Shown here in pieces: positions 1-8,112 of a DNA stretch of 48,990 nt. Origin of the DNA: Syntrophales bacterium. GTDB taxonomy: Bacteria > Desulfobacterota > Syntrophia > Syntrophales > UBA8958. The notes beneath the pieces are model-generated. The model was not told the origin of the DNA and did no database searches. It saw nothing but the letters and a program-made list of their open reading frames with translations. Within the stretch, counting starts at the first letter, position 1. Every line of letters begins with the position of its first letter. The position numbers were made by a program, and so were the translations under genes. The DNA lies in contig JAOAFE010000009.1 in assembly GCA_026416455.1 (NCBI GenBank), positions 70,460 through 119,449 on the forward strand. Reading direction: 5' to 3'.

Positions 1-336
1 GGGTTACCAGTGGATGCAGATATAGTGCTGGATGTAAGGTTTTTGAGAAATCCTTATTTTGTAAAAGAGTTAAAGGACTTCGATGGGCACAATGGGGCGG
101 TTAGGGATTATGTGCTCGCGACGGAAGATAGTATCTTGTTTTTAAAAAAAATCCGGGATCTACTTTCTTTCCTCTTGCCCCTGTACGATAAAGAAGGGAA
201 GGTAAGACTTCATATTGCTTTGGGCTGCACGGGTGGTAGGCATCGTTCAGTGGTAATGGCGAATGAATTGGCGCGCTTTCTTTCTGGTGAAGGGTATAAA
301 GTAAACCTTCATCACCGGGATATAACTAAGAGTTGA
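1..336 (+). CDS. rapZ: RapZ C-terminal part (RNase adapter / nucleotide-binding protein), 5' truncated
   Basis: The reading frame is open from the first base, so the gene enters from outside the window; 111 codons remain. The visible part is the C-terminal domain of the RapZ/YvcJ family. It shows the conserved segments [17 protein letters not shown] and HHRD near the end. In enterobacteria this domain binds the small RNA GlmZ and tunes glucosamine-6-phosphate synthesis; in other bacteria the role is less clear. The N-terminal P-loop domain would lie upstream. A GTG at base 10 is in frame but is internal, because homology continues before it. The gene ends 3 bases before the convergent M23 peptidase gene. 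The family call is firm; the RNA-adapter role here is inferred. Confidence 0.9.
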   Translation, partial: GLPVDADIVLDVRFLRNPYFVKELKDFDGHNGAVRDYVLATEDSILFLKKIRDLLSFLLPLYDKEGKVRLHIALGCTGGRHRSVVMANELARFLSGEGYKVNLHHRDITKS

Positions 337-339
337 CTT

Positions 340-1704
340 TTATCTGACGTCTCCTAGTTTTTTTTCCACGTTGTCTTTAATCCAATGGGCGTCCCACCAC
401 TCCCGAGGATCTACAAACTGTCCGCTGACAATGATAGAAAAGTGGAGATGATCGCCCCCCGCCAAGCCCGTCTGTCCACTTACCCCTATTATTTCTCCTT
501 TTTTCACTGTTTGGCCTTTTTGTGCCTTAATGCTGGCGAGGTGGGCGTAAAGGGAAAAGAGGCCTTGCCCGTGGTCTATGATGACCGTATTTCCATAAAT
601 CCCCAAGCTTCCTGTGAACACTACGATGCCGTTGTTCGCCGCCTCTATGGAGGCATTGGCCGTGGAAGCAAGGTCTACACCCTGATGTATGCTCGTTCCA
701 ATTTCTTTACCTTGATAGGTATAAGTTCTGCGATCACCGAATTGGGCCATCGGTGATGCATTTCTCATCCTGAGGAATGATCCCTCCCACAGTTTTTTGG
801 CTTCAGAGCGAGTACAAAGCTGGCGGATAAATTCGTTGTTTTCTTTTCTCATGGTTGAATTTACGTGAATGAACACATCGATCATACTTTTTCCTTTGAG
901 GCTAGGGTCTAGGAGGACAAACTCTGGCATTTTCTTTTCCAAGAATTGATCAGACAGAGGCATTTTATCATGCCGGAACTTTCTCTTCAGAATGGAGTGG
1001 TCCACATGTGCCGACACCTCATTTCCGCTCAGATCTCGAACATATACCTTTATGGCTACTTGCCCGGCTGATTCATCGGGAGGATAAGCGAAGTATGTCA
1101 GGTACCCAGGTGTCCCATTTATGCTGGCGGGATAGGCAGGGAAAAAATCTTCACCGACTTTGATACCTACTACGTTAACCGGCTTTGATACGCGGAAGGC
1201 CACTGCGCCCGTCCCACCGGGATTGATATAGGTTATGGGAGAAAGGATGCTTATCTGGGGAGGAGTTGCATCTATGGTCACAAGAAGGTGTAATTTTCCT
1301 TCATTTTTCCATATTGAACGGTCTCGCGCGATAAAAGAGAGGGTAGCTGGCCCATCGGTGAGCTTCATTACCTTTGGCTCGATAGAGAACGAGATGCTTT
1401 TATGCGTGGTTTTTTCTTTCAATTTCTCCATTACGATGGAATGAGTATCTTTTCCCTGCGTAATGGTAATCTGTATATCGTAAAGTCCCGTTTTATCGTC
1501 GGCGAAGATGGCGGTTATCGTTGTTTTTTGCCCAATGTGGGTAATGGGGGATACTGTGATGATCGGCTTTCCAAACTCACCCAAGGTGAAGAAAAAGGCA
1601 ACTATGACAACGATGAGGAGGACCAAAAAAAAAGATGAAAAAACTACCTTTCTTGCCTTCCAAGGGTCGGGGAGAGTTATCTTCAGTGTGCTTTCTCTTC
1701 TCAT
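340..1704 (-). CDS. Membrane-anchored M23 (LytM) peptidase with Ig-like N-terminal region
   Basis: 454 aa. One hydrophobic segment at about residues 20-43 suggests an inner-membrane anchor with the rest in the periplasm. Residues about 48-245 look like beta-sandwich (Ig-like) repeats, including a DATPPQISILSP segment typical of such linkers. The C-terminal 120 residues form an M23 domain with the zinc motifs HxxxD (H340, D344) and HxH (H419, H421), so it should be catalytically competent. The likely job is cleavage of peptidoglycan cross-link peptides. It is transcribed alone and faces rapZ. Its start (ATG at 1704) has only a weak ribosome site. A second M23 gene of different architecture lies at 23410. 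Confidence 0.85.
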   Translation of the reverse strand: MRRESTLKITLPDPWKARKVVFSSFFLVLLIVVIVAFFFTLGEFGKPIITVSPITHIGQKTTITAIFADDKTGLYDIQITITQGKDTHSIVMEKLKEKTTHKSISFSIEPKVMKLTDGPATLSFIARDRSIWKNEGKLHLLVTIDATPPQISILSPITYINPGGTGAVAFRVSKPVNVVGIKVGEDFFPAYPASINGTPGYLTYFAYPPDESAGQVAIKVYVRDLSGNEVSAHVDHSILKRKFRHDKMPLSDQFLEKKMPEFVLLDPSLKGKSMIDVFIHVNSTMRKENNEFIRQLCTRSEAKKLWEGSFLRMRNASPMAQFGDRRTYTYQGKEIGTSIHQGVDLASTANASIEAANNGIVVFTGSLGIYGNTVIIDHGQGLFSLYAHLASIKAQKGQTVKKGEIIGVSGQTGLAGGDHLHFSIIVSGQFVDPREWWDAHWIKDNVEKKLGDVR

Positions 1705-1801
1705 CGTTTTTTAATCCTCTCTTATCGTGACTTGCGTAAGCTGAGAGTTCTTGCTATATTTCGGCTCACGAGTCAAGGCTCTAATCATGGGGGATAGACG
1801 C

Positions 1802-3031
1802 ATGGGGGAACATGTCCTTGCCGGAAAAAGTATCGTTTTAGGAGTAACGGGGGGCATTGCCGTCTATAAGGCAGCCGAGTTGGTAAGAGAATTGGTCAAG
1901 GCAGGGGCCTCGGTACGGGTGGTAATGACGGAGAATGCAACGCGGTTTGTGAGCCCCCTTACGTTCCAAGTACTTTCTGGGAATCCTGTTTTTACGGATA
2001 TGTTCAAACAGGATGTTTACGATATCAATCATATATCCCTGACGGAAAATGTATCCCTGATGGTTATTGCTCCAGCTACGGCCAATGTTATAGGTAAAAT
2101 TGCTTCCGGCATTGCCGATGATTTGCTCACGACGACCGTAATGGCAATGGAGCAGCCGGTCTTAATCTGCCCGGCCATGAACAGTCGCATGTATGCTAAT
2201 GCCGTAGTCCAGGGCAACATCAAGCGTTTGGTAGGGTTGGGCTATCAATTCGTACCTCCGGGATACGGAGAGTTGGCCTGTAAGACGGAAGGAGAAGGTC
2301 GGCTCGCTGATCTTTCTGCGATTATGGAGGGTATAAAGAGAGCCCTCACTCCTCAGGATTTGGCTGGTCAGAGGGTACTGGTGACGGCGGGACCTACGAG
2401 GGAAGCCATAGATCCTGTACGTTTCATTTCCAATCATTCCACGGGCAAAATGGGATACGCCATCGCTCAGGTTGCTTCCCGGCGTGGGGCTGAAGTGGTA
2501 CTTGTGTCGGGGCCCACTTATCTGCCTGCTCCTGTGGGCGTAAAGCTCATTTACGTTTCCACCGCTGGCGAGATGAGGGATGCCGTTTTGAGTTGGAAAG
2601 ATTGGTCAACGGTTATTATTAAAGCCGCGGCGGTGGCCGATTATCGGCCCTCAACACAGGCCAAAGAGAAGATAAAGAAGTCGGAAGAATTTCTCCAAAT
2701 AAGCCTCGAGAGAAATCCCGATATTCTATCAGAAGTGGCCAAAGAAAAAGGTGATCGAGTAGTTGTTGGATTTGCAATGGAAACGGAGGCGTTGATAGAT
2801 CAGGCGAAGAAAAAGTTGAAAGAGAAAAATCTGGATTTAATTTGTGCCAACGATCTCGGGGAGCCCGGTGCAGGATTTGCGGTGGATACAAACCGCATTA
2901 GCATCATTGATTCGGCCGGTCGAGTGGAAGCGTTGCCTTTGATGACGAAGGAAGAAGTCGCCTATCATATATTAGACCGCGTGAGGGAAGTGATTGATGA
3001 CCGAATTAGAGGTCGTAAGGGAAGAGATTAA
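1802..3031 (+). CDS. coaBC: Bifunctional phosphopantothenoylcysteine decarboxylase / phosphopantothenate-cysteine ligase
   Basis: Catalyses two steps of coenzyme A synthesis. I start it at ATG 1802 because GGGGGA lies 7 bases upstream and the 409 aa product then matches family length; in-frame upstream starts would add up to 17 unconserved residues. The CoaC half (1-185) is a flavoprotein fold with GVTGGIAVYKA, the active-site His in NHISLTENV (H77), PAMNSRM after Cys123, and the flap Cys160. The CoaB half (190-409) has VLVTAGPTREAIDPVRFIS, NHSTGKMG and KAAAVADYRP. Its last codons overlap the following uracil-DNA glycosylase gene, implying co-transcription. Confidence 0.96.
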   Translation: MGEHVLAGKSIVLGVTGGIAVYKAAELVRELVKAGASVRVVMTENATRFVSPLTFQVLSGNPVFTDMFKQDVYDINHISLTENVSLMVIAPATANVIGKIASGIADDLLTTTVMAMEQPVLICPAMNSRMYANAVVQGNIKRLVGLGYQFVPPGYGELACKTEGEGRLADLSAIMEGIKRALTPQDLAGQRVLVTAGPTREAIDPVRFISNHSTGKMGYAIAQVASRRGAEVVLVSGPTYLPAPVGVKLIYVSTAGEMRDAVLSWKDWSTVIIKAAAVADYRPSTQAKEKIKKSEEFLQISLERNPDILSEVAKEKGDRVVVGFAMETEALIDQAKKKLKEKNLDLICANDLGEPGAGFAVDTNRISIIDSAGRVEALPLMTKEEVAYHILDRVREVIDDRIRGRKGRD

Positions 3032-3674
3032 ACACCTAATTACGGCTATCCGTGCTCACGCAGAAGTGGCAAGGGAATTCCCTCGCTTTCGGGTAAGATA
3101 CTATTTTAAAAATGTCCCTAAAGTAACGCTGGATATGGAAGACGTGGTGAGAGAGGTGGCGGACTGCCGGCGGTGTCCTCTCCACAAAGGAAGAACCCAT
3201 ATTGTTTTCGGAGAGGGGAATACAAAGGCAAAATTGGTTTTTGTAGGGGAAGCACCGGGCGCCGATGAAGATAGGTTGGGAAGACCGTTTGTTGGGAAGG
3301 CAGGACAACTCCTTACTCGCATTATCGAGGCGATGGGTATGAGAAGAGAAGATGTCTATATCTGTAACGTCCTCAAGTGCCGACCCCCAGGCAATCGTAC
3401 TCCCCTGCCTCAGGAGATGGAGGTATGTGGACCATTTCTAGAAAAACAGCTGGAAGTAATAAAGCCAACCGTAATCTGTGCCCTGGGAAGCATCGCGGCT
3501 AAGGCCTTGCTAAAAACAGAAGCCCCTATCACAGCTCTAAGGGGTAGATTTCACGATTATCGTGGCATACCCTGTCTGCCTACCTTTCACCCCGCTTACC
3601 TGTTAAGAAATCCGGCGGCTAAAAAGCAGGTGTGGCAGGACATGAAATTGATTATGGAAAGGCTCGGCATCTAG
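2997..3674 (+). CDS. Uracil-DNA glycosylase, family 4 (4Fe-4S)
   Basis: 225 aa. Removes uracil from DNA, starting base-excision repair. Motif A (GEAPG at 84-88 followed by DEDRLGRPFVGKAGQLL) and the HPAYLLR motif (198-204) are both intact. Four cysteines (C57, C60, C128, C144) have the spacing expected for the iron-sulfur cluster of family 4. About 50 residues precede the first cluster Cys, a longer N-terminal arm than in the thermophile enzymes I know. The ATG at 2997 is preferred over the adjacent TTG (2994) because GAGGGA sits 8 bases upstream. The start lies inside the end of coaBC, so the two are probably translationally coupled. Confidence 0.93.
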   Translation: MTELEVVREEIKHLITAIRAHAEVAREFPRFRVRYYFKNVPKVTLDMEDVVREVADCRRCPLHKGRTHIVFGEGNTKAKLVFVGEAPGADEDRLGRPFVGKAGQLLTRIIEAMGMRREDVYICNVLKCRPPGNRTPLPQEMEVCGPFLEKQLEVIKPTVICALGSIAAKALLKTEAPITALRGRFHDYRGIPCLPTFHPAYLLRNPAAKKQVWQDMKLIMERLGI

Positions 3675-3675
3675 A

Positions 3676-4995
3676 ATGAAAAAGGCGAGCTCATTCATTT
3701 TGGTATTTCTGATCGCGTTTGCGCTGCTCATTCCTTCCTGGGCCCAGAAAGAAGATGTCAGCCCTCGGAGCGTGTTTAATGTGATTTCCGTCAATGGGGC
3801 CATTACCCCACCCGTGGCAGAATACATCCTCCACAACATAAGGGAAGCCGAAAGGGAGAAAATAGAGGGCCTGATCATTTTGCTGGATACTCCCGGCGGG
3901 TTGGATGCCTCCATGAGAGATATCGCCAAGGGCATACTTAACGCCCAGGTTCCTGTGATTGTTTATGTACATCCTGCCGGAGCGAGGGCTGCTTCGGCGG
4001 GGGTTGTCATCACCATCGCGGCTCATGTGGCTGCCATGACGCCGGGTACCAATATCGGTGCGGCCCATCCTGTGGCCCTTGGTTTTGGCGGAGGTGGCGA
4101 CAAGACGATGAAACAAAAGCTGGAAAACGATGCAGCAGCCTATGTGAGAGGTATTGCAAAAAAACGCAATCGCTCCCAAGATTGGGTGGAGAAGGCTGTA
4201 AGAACGAGTGAATCCATAACGGCAGAAGAAGCAATGAAGAAAGGGGTGATTGATTTCTTGGCCGTCGACCTTACCGATCTCTTAAAAAAAATGGACGGTA
4301 TGACGGTTAATGTAGGGGAGAAGAAACACGTAATAAAAACGGGACATGCCATGATTAAAGAGAAAAAGATGAGTGTGCGCGAGCGTATCCTCTCCGTTAT
4401 AAGTGACCCGAACATTGCCTATATTCTTTTACTTTTAGGGCTGGCGGGTCTTTATTTTGAATTTTCCCATCCGGGCATTATACTGCCCGGTGTGGTGGGG
4501 GCAATTTCTCTCATCCTAGCTTTTTTTGCCCTTCAGACTTTGCCTCTTAACTACGCCGGAATTTTGTTGATCCTCTTAGCCATCGCTCTATTCATCGCAG
4601 AGATGAAAGTAATAAGTCACGGTATTTTAACCATAGGTGGTGTGGTATCACTCGCCATCGGCTCTCTTATTTTGTTTGATTCACCTGATCCGGCCCTCAG
4701 GGTGTCTTACGAGGTGATGATACCCATTTTAGTTTTCATTAGCCTCTTTTTTGTGGGCGTGATAATCCTCGTGGTGAAGGCCCAGATCAGGAAGAAGAGA
4801 ACGGGAAAAGAGGGTATGATAGGATTGACGGGTCTCGTCGTCGATGATTTTGTGCATGATGGCAAGGTTTTCGTCCGGGGAGAGTACTGGAACGCCTATT
4901 CGGAGAAGCCACTCAAGAAGGGTGCTCGCATAAGGGTATTGGAGGTAGATGGTTTGAAGCTTCGGGTGGAGGAAATACCACCGGAAGGAAAATAA
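3676..4995 (+). CDS. nfeD: NfeD-family membrane serine protease (ClpP class, long form)
   Basis: 439 aa. A signal peptide (about 1-23, ending PSWAQ) leads into a ClpP-like protease domain (about 30-225) with the nucleophile in RAASAG (S107) and a probable catalytic Lys148 ahead of NDAAAY. Four or so membrane spans follow (about 250-375), then a C-terminal OB-fold NfeD domain (about 385-439). Long-form NfeD proteases are known to cleave the C-terminus of their partner stomatin/slipin, and the slipin gene is next, 28 bases downstream. The gene begins 1 base after the glycosylase stop. The exact physiological substrate cannot be read from sequence. Confidence 0.92.
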   Translation: MKKASSFILVFLIAFALLIPSWAQKEDVSPRSVFNVISVNGAITPPVAEYILHNIREAEREKIEGLIILLDTPGGLDASMRDIAKGILNAQVPVIVYVHPAGARAASAGVVITIAAHVAAMTPGTNIGAAHPVALGFGGGGDKTMKQKLENDAAAYVRGIAKKRNRSQDWVEKAVRTSESITAEEAMKKGVIDFLAVDLTDLLKKMDGMTVNVGEKKHVIKTGHAMIKEKKMSVRERILSVISDPNIAYILLLLGLAGLYFEFSHPGIILPGVVGAISLILAFFALQTLPLNYAGILLILLAIALFIAEMKVISHGILTIGGVVSLAIGSLILFDSPDPALRVSYEVMIPILVFISLFFVGVIILVVKAQIRKKRTGKEGMIGLTGLVVDDFVHDGKVFVRGEYWNAYSEKPLKKGARIRVLEVDGLKLRVEEIPPEGK

Positions 4996-5023
4996 ATAAA
5001 AAGAAAAGAAAGGAGAGACAGAC

Positions 5024-5776
5024 ATGCCAGTATTGATGGTATTGCTTTTTTTGATCGTCCTCTTTCTCGCCTCTGCCATTCGAGTATTGAATGAGTATGA
5101 GAGAGCTGTTGTCTTCCGTTTGGGGCGCATAATCGATGTGAAAGGACCGGGTCTCATCATTCTCATTCCTGTGATCGACCGCATGGTAAGGGTCGATATG
5201 CGAACGATAACCATGGACGTTCCGGCTCAGGACATCATCACGCGGGACAATGTATCCATCAAGGTAAATGCCGTTGTCTACTTCCGGGTGGTAGATGCCA
5301 ATGCGGCGGTGACGGAAGTTGAGAATTATCTGTATGCGACCTCTCAGCTTGCCCAGACGACCTTAAGAAGTGTCTGCGGTCAGGTTGAGCTGGATGAGAT
5401 TCTTTCGGAGAGGGAAAAAATTAATACCCAACTTCAAGAGATCCTGGATAAAAGTACCGATGCGTGGGGTATTAAGGTCACCATGGTCGAAGTGAAACAT
5501 ATAGACCTGCCGGAGGAGATGAAGCGAGCTATGGCCAAACAGGCAGAAGCGGAAAGAGAAAGAAGGGCAAAGGTTATTTCCGCGGAGGGTGAGTACCAAG
5601 CGGCACAAAAGTTGATAGAAGCGGCAGCCCTCATGAGTTCTCAGCCTATCTCGGTCCAGTTACGTTACCTTCAGACTTTGAGTCACATTGCCTCGGAGAA
5701 CAATTCTACCACTATCTTTCCTGTGCCCATTGACCTTTTCCGCCCCTTTCTGGTGGAAAGGGAAAGGAATCCTTAA
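5024..5776 (+). CDS. Slipin (SPFH/stomatin-like membrane protein)
   Basis: 250 aa. One N-terminal membrane segment (about 1-19) is followed by an SPFH/band-7 domain. Conserved features are [12 protein letters not shown], the KGPG turn, [12 protein letters not shown] and a charged coiled-coil region around residues 165-205. These proteins form large oligomers in the inner membrane and organise local lipid and protein composition. A strong ribosome site (AAGGAGAGA) precedes the start. The pairing with nfeD upstream is the classic operon, in which NfeD processes the slipin. Confidence 0.93.
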   Translation: MPVLMVLLFLIVLFLASAIRVLNEYERAVVFRLGRIIDVKGPGLIILIPVIDRMVRVDMRTITMDVPAQDIITRDNVSIKVNAVVYFRVVDANAAVTEVENYLYATSQLAQTTLRSVCGQVELDEILSEREKINTQLQEILDKSTDAWGIKVTMVEVKHIDLPEEMKRAMAKQAEAERERRAKVISAEGEYQAAQKLIEAAALMSSQPISVQLRYLQTLSHIASENNSTTIFPVPIDLFRPFLVERERNP

Positions 5777-5794
5777 AAAAGGGGGCCACACCTA

Positions 5795-6109
5795 ATGGAA
5801 AAGAAGAGAACCATGAATATCATCGTGGGCGGTATGGTGCTTATCTGTTTGGGAGTGCTTATAATTTTGAGCAACGCGGGCATTTTTTCTTTCTCCAAGA
5901 GTTGGCCCATTTTGCTCATCGTCATCGGAATTGGGGTTCTTATCCAGTATATCAAAGACGTGGGTGGTTGGGTAATTTTAATCGTTGGTCTTATCTACCT
6001 AGCCATGGAGACGATGGAGGTAAGGATGGAGGCCCTCTGGAAGTACCTGATGCCAGTGGTGCTCATTATCATAGGGGCAGGGGTGCTCATGCAGCGTAGG
6101 AAAAAGTGA
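5795..6109 (+). CDS. Small membrane protein, LiaF/DUF5668-type
   Basis: 104 aa, almost entirely hydrophobic, with about four membrane spans and a basic C-terminus (MQRRKK). The pattern of Gly-rich hydrophobic hairpins (GVLIILSNAG, SWPILLIVIGIGVL, MPVVLIIIGAGVL) fits the LiaI/LiaF-like transmembrane family. It sits 18 bases after the slipin stop with its own G-rich ribosome site, so it is likely the third gene of the nfeD-slipin operon. In Firmicutes related domains belong to envelope-stress sensing; here only the family fold is supported. Confidence 0.75.
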   Translation: MEKKRTMNIIVGGMVLICLGVLIILSNAGIFSFSKSWPILLIVIGIGVLIQYIKDVGGWVILIVGLIYLAMETMEVRMEALWKYLMPVVLIIIGAGVLMQRRKK

Positions 6110-6130
6110 GTTGTCTGGAGAATAGAGTAG

Positions 6131-6997
6131 ATGAAAATTCTATTGGCTCAGAAGAATCTAAACCTGGAGCACGCGATCAAAAGAGAACTCGCCCGTCTCG
6201 GTTGGGAATATGAAACGTATGAGAACGGAGAGGACGTGTACAAGGCAATTACGTCGAAGCAACCTCCATGTATAGCCATCATTGATGATGAGCTATCGGG
6301 GATGAACGGAAGAGAGATCTGTAAGCGTGTAAGGAAAAGAGGAAGGAGGATCGGTCACTATATCTACATAATACTGGTCGGGGATACGGGAGATGCCAGA
6401 TCTATCATCGAAGGACTGAGAGCCGGAGCCGATGATTATATCCATTGGTCCATGGCAATTGATGAGATAATGGCTAGAATTTTCGTGGGACAGAGGTTAT
6501 GCGAATATACGCAAGATCTCATCTCCGAGAATGAGAAGATTAAACTCATATCGAGGCTCGAGCCTCTCACGGGCACTTTTAATCGGAGTGCTACCTTAGA
6601 TGAATTGAATATTGCCATGTACCGGGCCAGCAGAGAGCGGATATCCCTCTCAACCGTTCTATTAGATGTGGTTGGCATGCACGAAATAAATGAGGAGTAT
6701 GGAAGCCGAGTGGGAGATCGCATTCTACAAGAAGTGGCAAGGATCATCAGCGCCAATATAAGAAAGACTGATGTTTTGGGACGTGTTGGTGGGGACGATT
6801 TTTTGGTGATTCTCCCCGGAGTAGATGGATTGAGAGCGGAGAAAATAGCTATGCGTCTGTGCCGAGGGGTTGAAAACTTGGGTGGTGACGGGCGAAAAGA
6901 AATGCCTTCCGTGGCTTTGAGGAGGAGTGTTGTGACGTGGGACGGCGTAAGATCGACGGACGAGGTGTTGTCTCTGGCTTACCGCAATTTGGTGTGA
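6131..6997 (+). CDS. Receiver-GGDEF protein with degenerate receiver and truncated GGDEF domain
   Basis: 288 aa. The receiver-like domain (1-120) keeps a phosphoacceptor-position Asp (D52) but lacks the N-terminal acidic pair (Q7-K8 instead), the Thr/Ser (G84) and the conserved Lys (the usual YIxKP reads YIHWS, 103-107). The GGDEF domain (about 140-288) has RxxD five residues before GGDDF (220-224), so the signature is GGDDF rather than GGDEF or GGEEF. It also lacks the usual FKxIND Phe/Lys and the C-terminal ALYxAKxxGRN segment, ending at LAYRNLV. It could be a weak diguanylate cyclase, a c-di-GMP-binding relic or a protein-interaction module. It follows the slipin operon by 21 bases with its own GGAGA ribosome site. 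Confidence 0.8.
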   Translation: MKILLAQKNLNLEHAIKRELARLGWEYETYENGEDVYKAITSKQPPCIAIIDDELSGMNGREICKRVRKRGRRIGHYIYIILVGDTGDARSIIEGLRAGADDYIHWSMAIDEIMARIFVGQRLCEYTQDLISENEKIKLISRLEPLTGTFNRSATLDELNIAMYRASRERISLSTVLLDVVGMHEINEEYGSRVGDRILQEVARIISANIRKTDVLGRVGGDDFLVILPGVDGLRAEKIAMRLCRGVENLGGDGRKEMPSVALRRSVVTWDGVRSTDEVLSLAYRNLV

Positions 6998-7005
6998 TTA
7001 CTCCT

Positions 7006-8112
7006 TTAGGGGGAGCTGAGGATTAATGACAGCTGGTCGGCCAAGGCCATGCCTTTGACGGTGGGGATAAGCCGGTCGCGGTCGACTATTACATATCCAT
7101 CGCGTAAAAGATACGAAATAAGAGGATGGCGAAGACCCTTTTCTTTATGGATGCCCTCTTTTGTGCGGAGACCGAGGAAGATTTCTTCTAATTCCATATC
7201 TTCGGGCGACAGTTCTTCCTTGCCTGCGACGGGAGTGAGGTTTTCCTTTGTACGCTTGAGGTAATCCGTGAGAGAAGGCGTATTCCACCATCGGTCTTTG
7301 CCGTCAAAAGAATGGGCAGAAGGACCGAGCCCGAGGTACGGCTTTCGTCGCCAGTAAATTAAATTATGATGGGAAAAGAATAAAGGTCCCCGGGCGAAAT
7401 TAGATACCTCGTAGTGGGTGTAGCCATACTGGGAGAGGTACGAATCTGTCACCTCGAAAAGTTGCCATTTCATTTCTTCGTTAGGCAAAATAAAGGCTCC
7501 CATTTTTGCCCGTTCGCAGAGTGGCGTGCCCTCTTCCAGGGTAAGCTCGTAGCATGAAATATGAGAAGGACACCAGGCCACAACTTTTTGCAGGCATTTG
7601 GTCCAGTCATCGACTGTTCGATCGGGTAATCCATAAATAAGATCGATACCTATATTTTCGAAGCCTGCTTTTCTCGCTTTTTCGACCGCTAAAAAGGCAT
7701 CTTGCGCTCTGTGCCTTCGCCCCAGAAAGGTTAAATCCTCGTCCTCTGGTGACTGAATGCCGATGATTATGCGATTTACGCCAGAAGCACAGACGCAACG
7801 GTACCAGTCCACATCTTGGTCAGCAGGATTCACCTCGACTGTAATCTCAGGGGAGGATTGAAATGAAAACATACTAAATATGGCATTGATAAGGCTTTCC
7901 ATCAAACGGGCAGGGATAAGCGAGGGAGAACCCCCACCTATGTAGAGAGTCGAAAAAGGTGGAAAAACCCCTCGGTACATTTCCATTTCCTTTTTTATGC
8001 CTTTTAGGAAGGGTTCGAGTAATTCTAAGTCCGTCACAGAATAAAAGTGGCAGTAAGGGCATTTTTGCCGGCAAAAAGGAATGTGTAAATAGAGACCTGC
8101 TTCTTTATTCAT
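7006..8112 (-). CDS. hemW: HemW-like radical SAM protein (coproporphyrinogen III oxidase-like)
   Basis: 368 aa when started at ATG 8112. That ATG overlaps the lepA stop (ATGAATAA) and places the radical-SAM motif at the family position; a GTG at 8142 would add ten unconserved residues. The CX3CX2C iron-sulfur motif is at C14, C18 and C21, preceded by LYLHIPF. GGGSPS and a C-terminal HemN-C-like winged domain (about 295-368) follow. HemW proteins bind heme and are proposed heme chaperones for respiratory enzymes; they are often mislabelled HemN. Transcription is with lepA, the same order found in many bacteria. Confidence 0.9.
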   Translation of the reverse strand: MNKEAGLYLHIPFCRQKCPYCHFYSVTDLELLEPFLKGIKKEMEMYRGVFPPFSTLYIGGGSPSLIPARLMESLINAIFSMFSFQSSPEITVEVNPADQDVDWYRCVCASGVNRIIIGIQSPEDEDLTFLGRRHRAQDAFLAVEKARKAGFENIGIDLIYGLPDRTVDDWTKCLQKVVAWCPSHISCYELTLEEGTPLCERAKMGAFILPNEEMKWQLFEVTDSYLSQYGYTHYEVSNFARGPLFFSHHNLIYWRRKPYLGLGPSAHSFDGKDRWWNTPSLTDYLKRTKENLTPVAGKEELSPEDMELEEIFLGLRTKEGIHKEKGLRHPLISYLLRDGYVIVDRDRLIPTVKGMALADQLSLILSSP

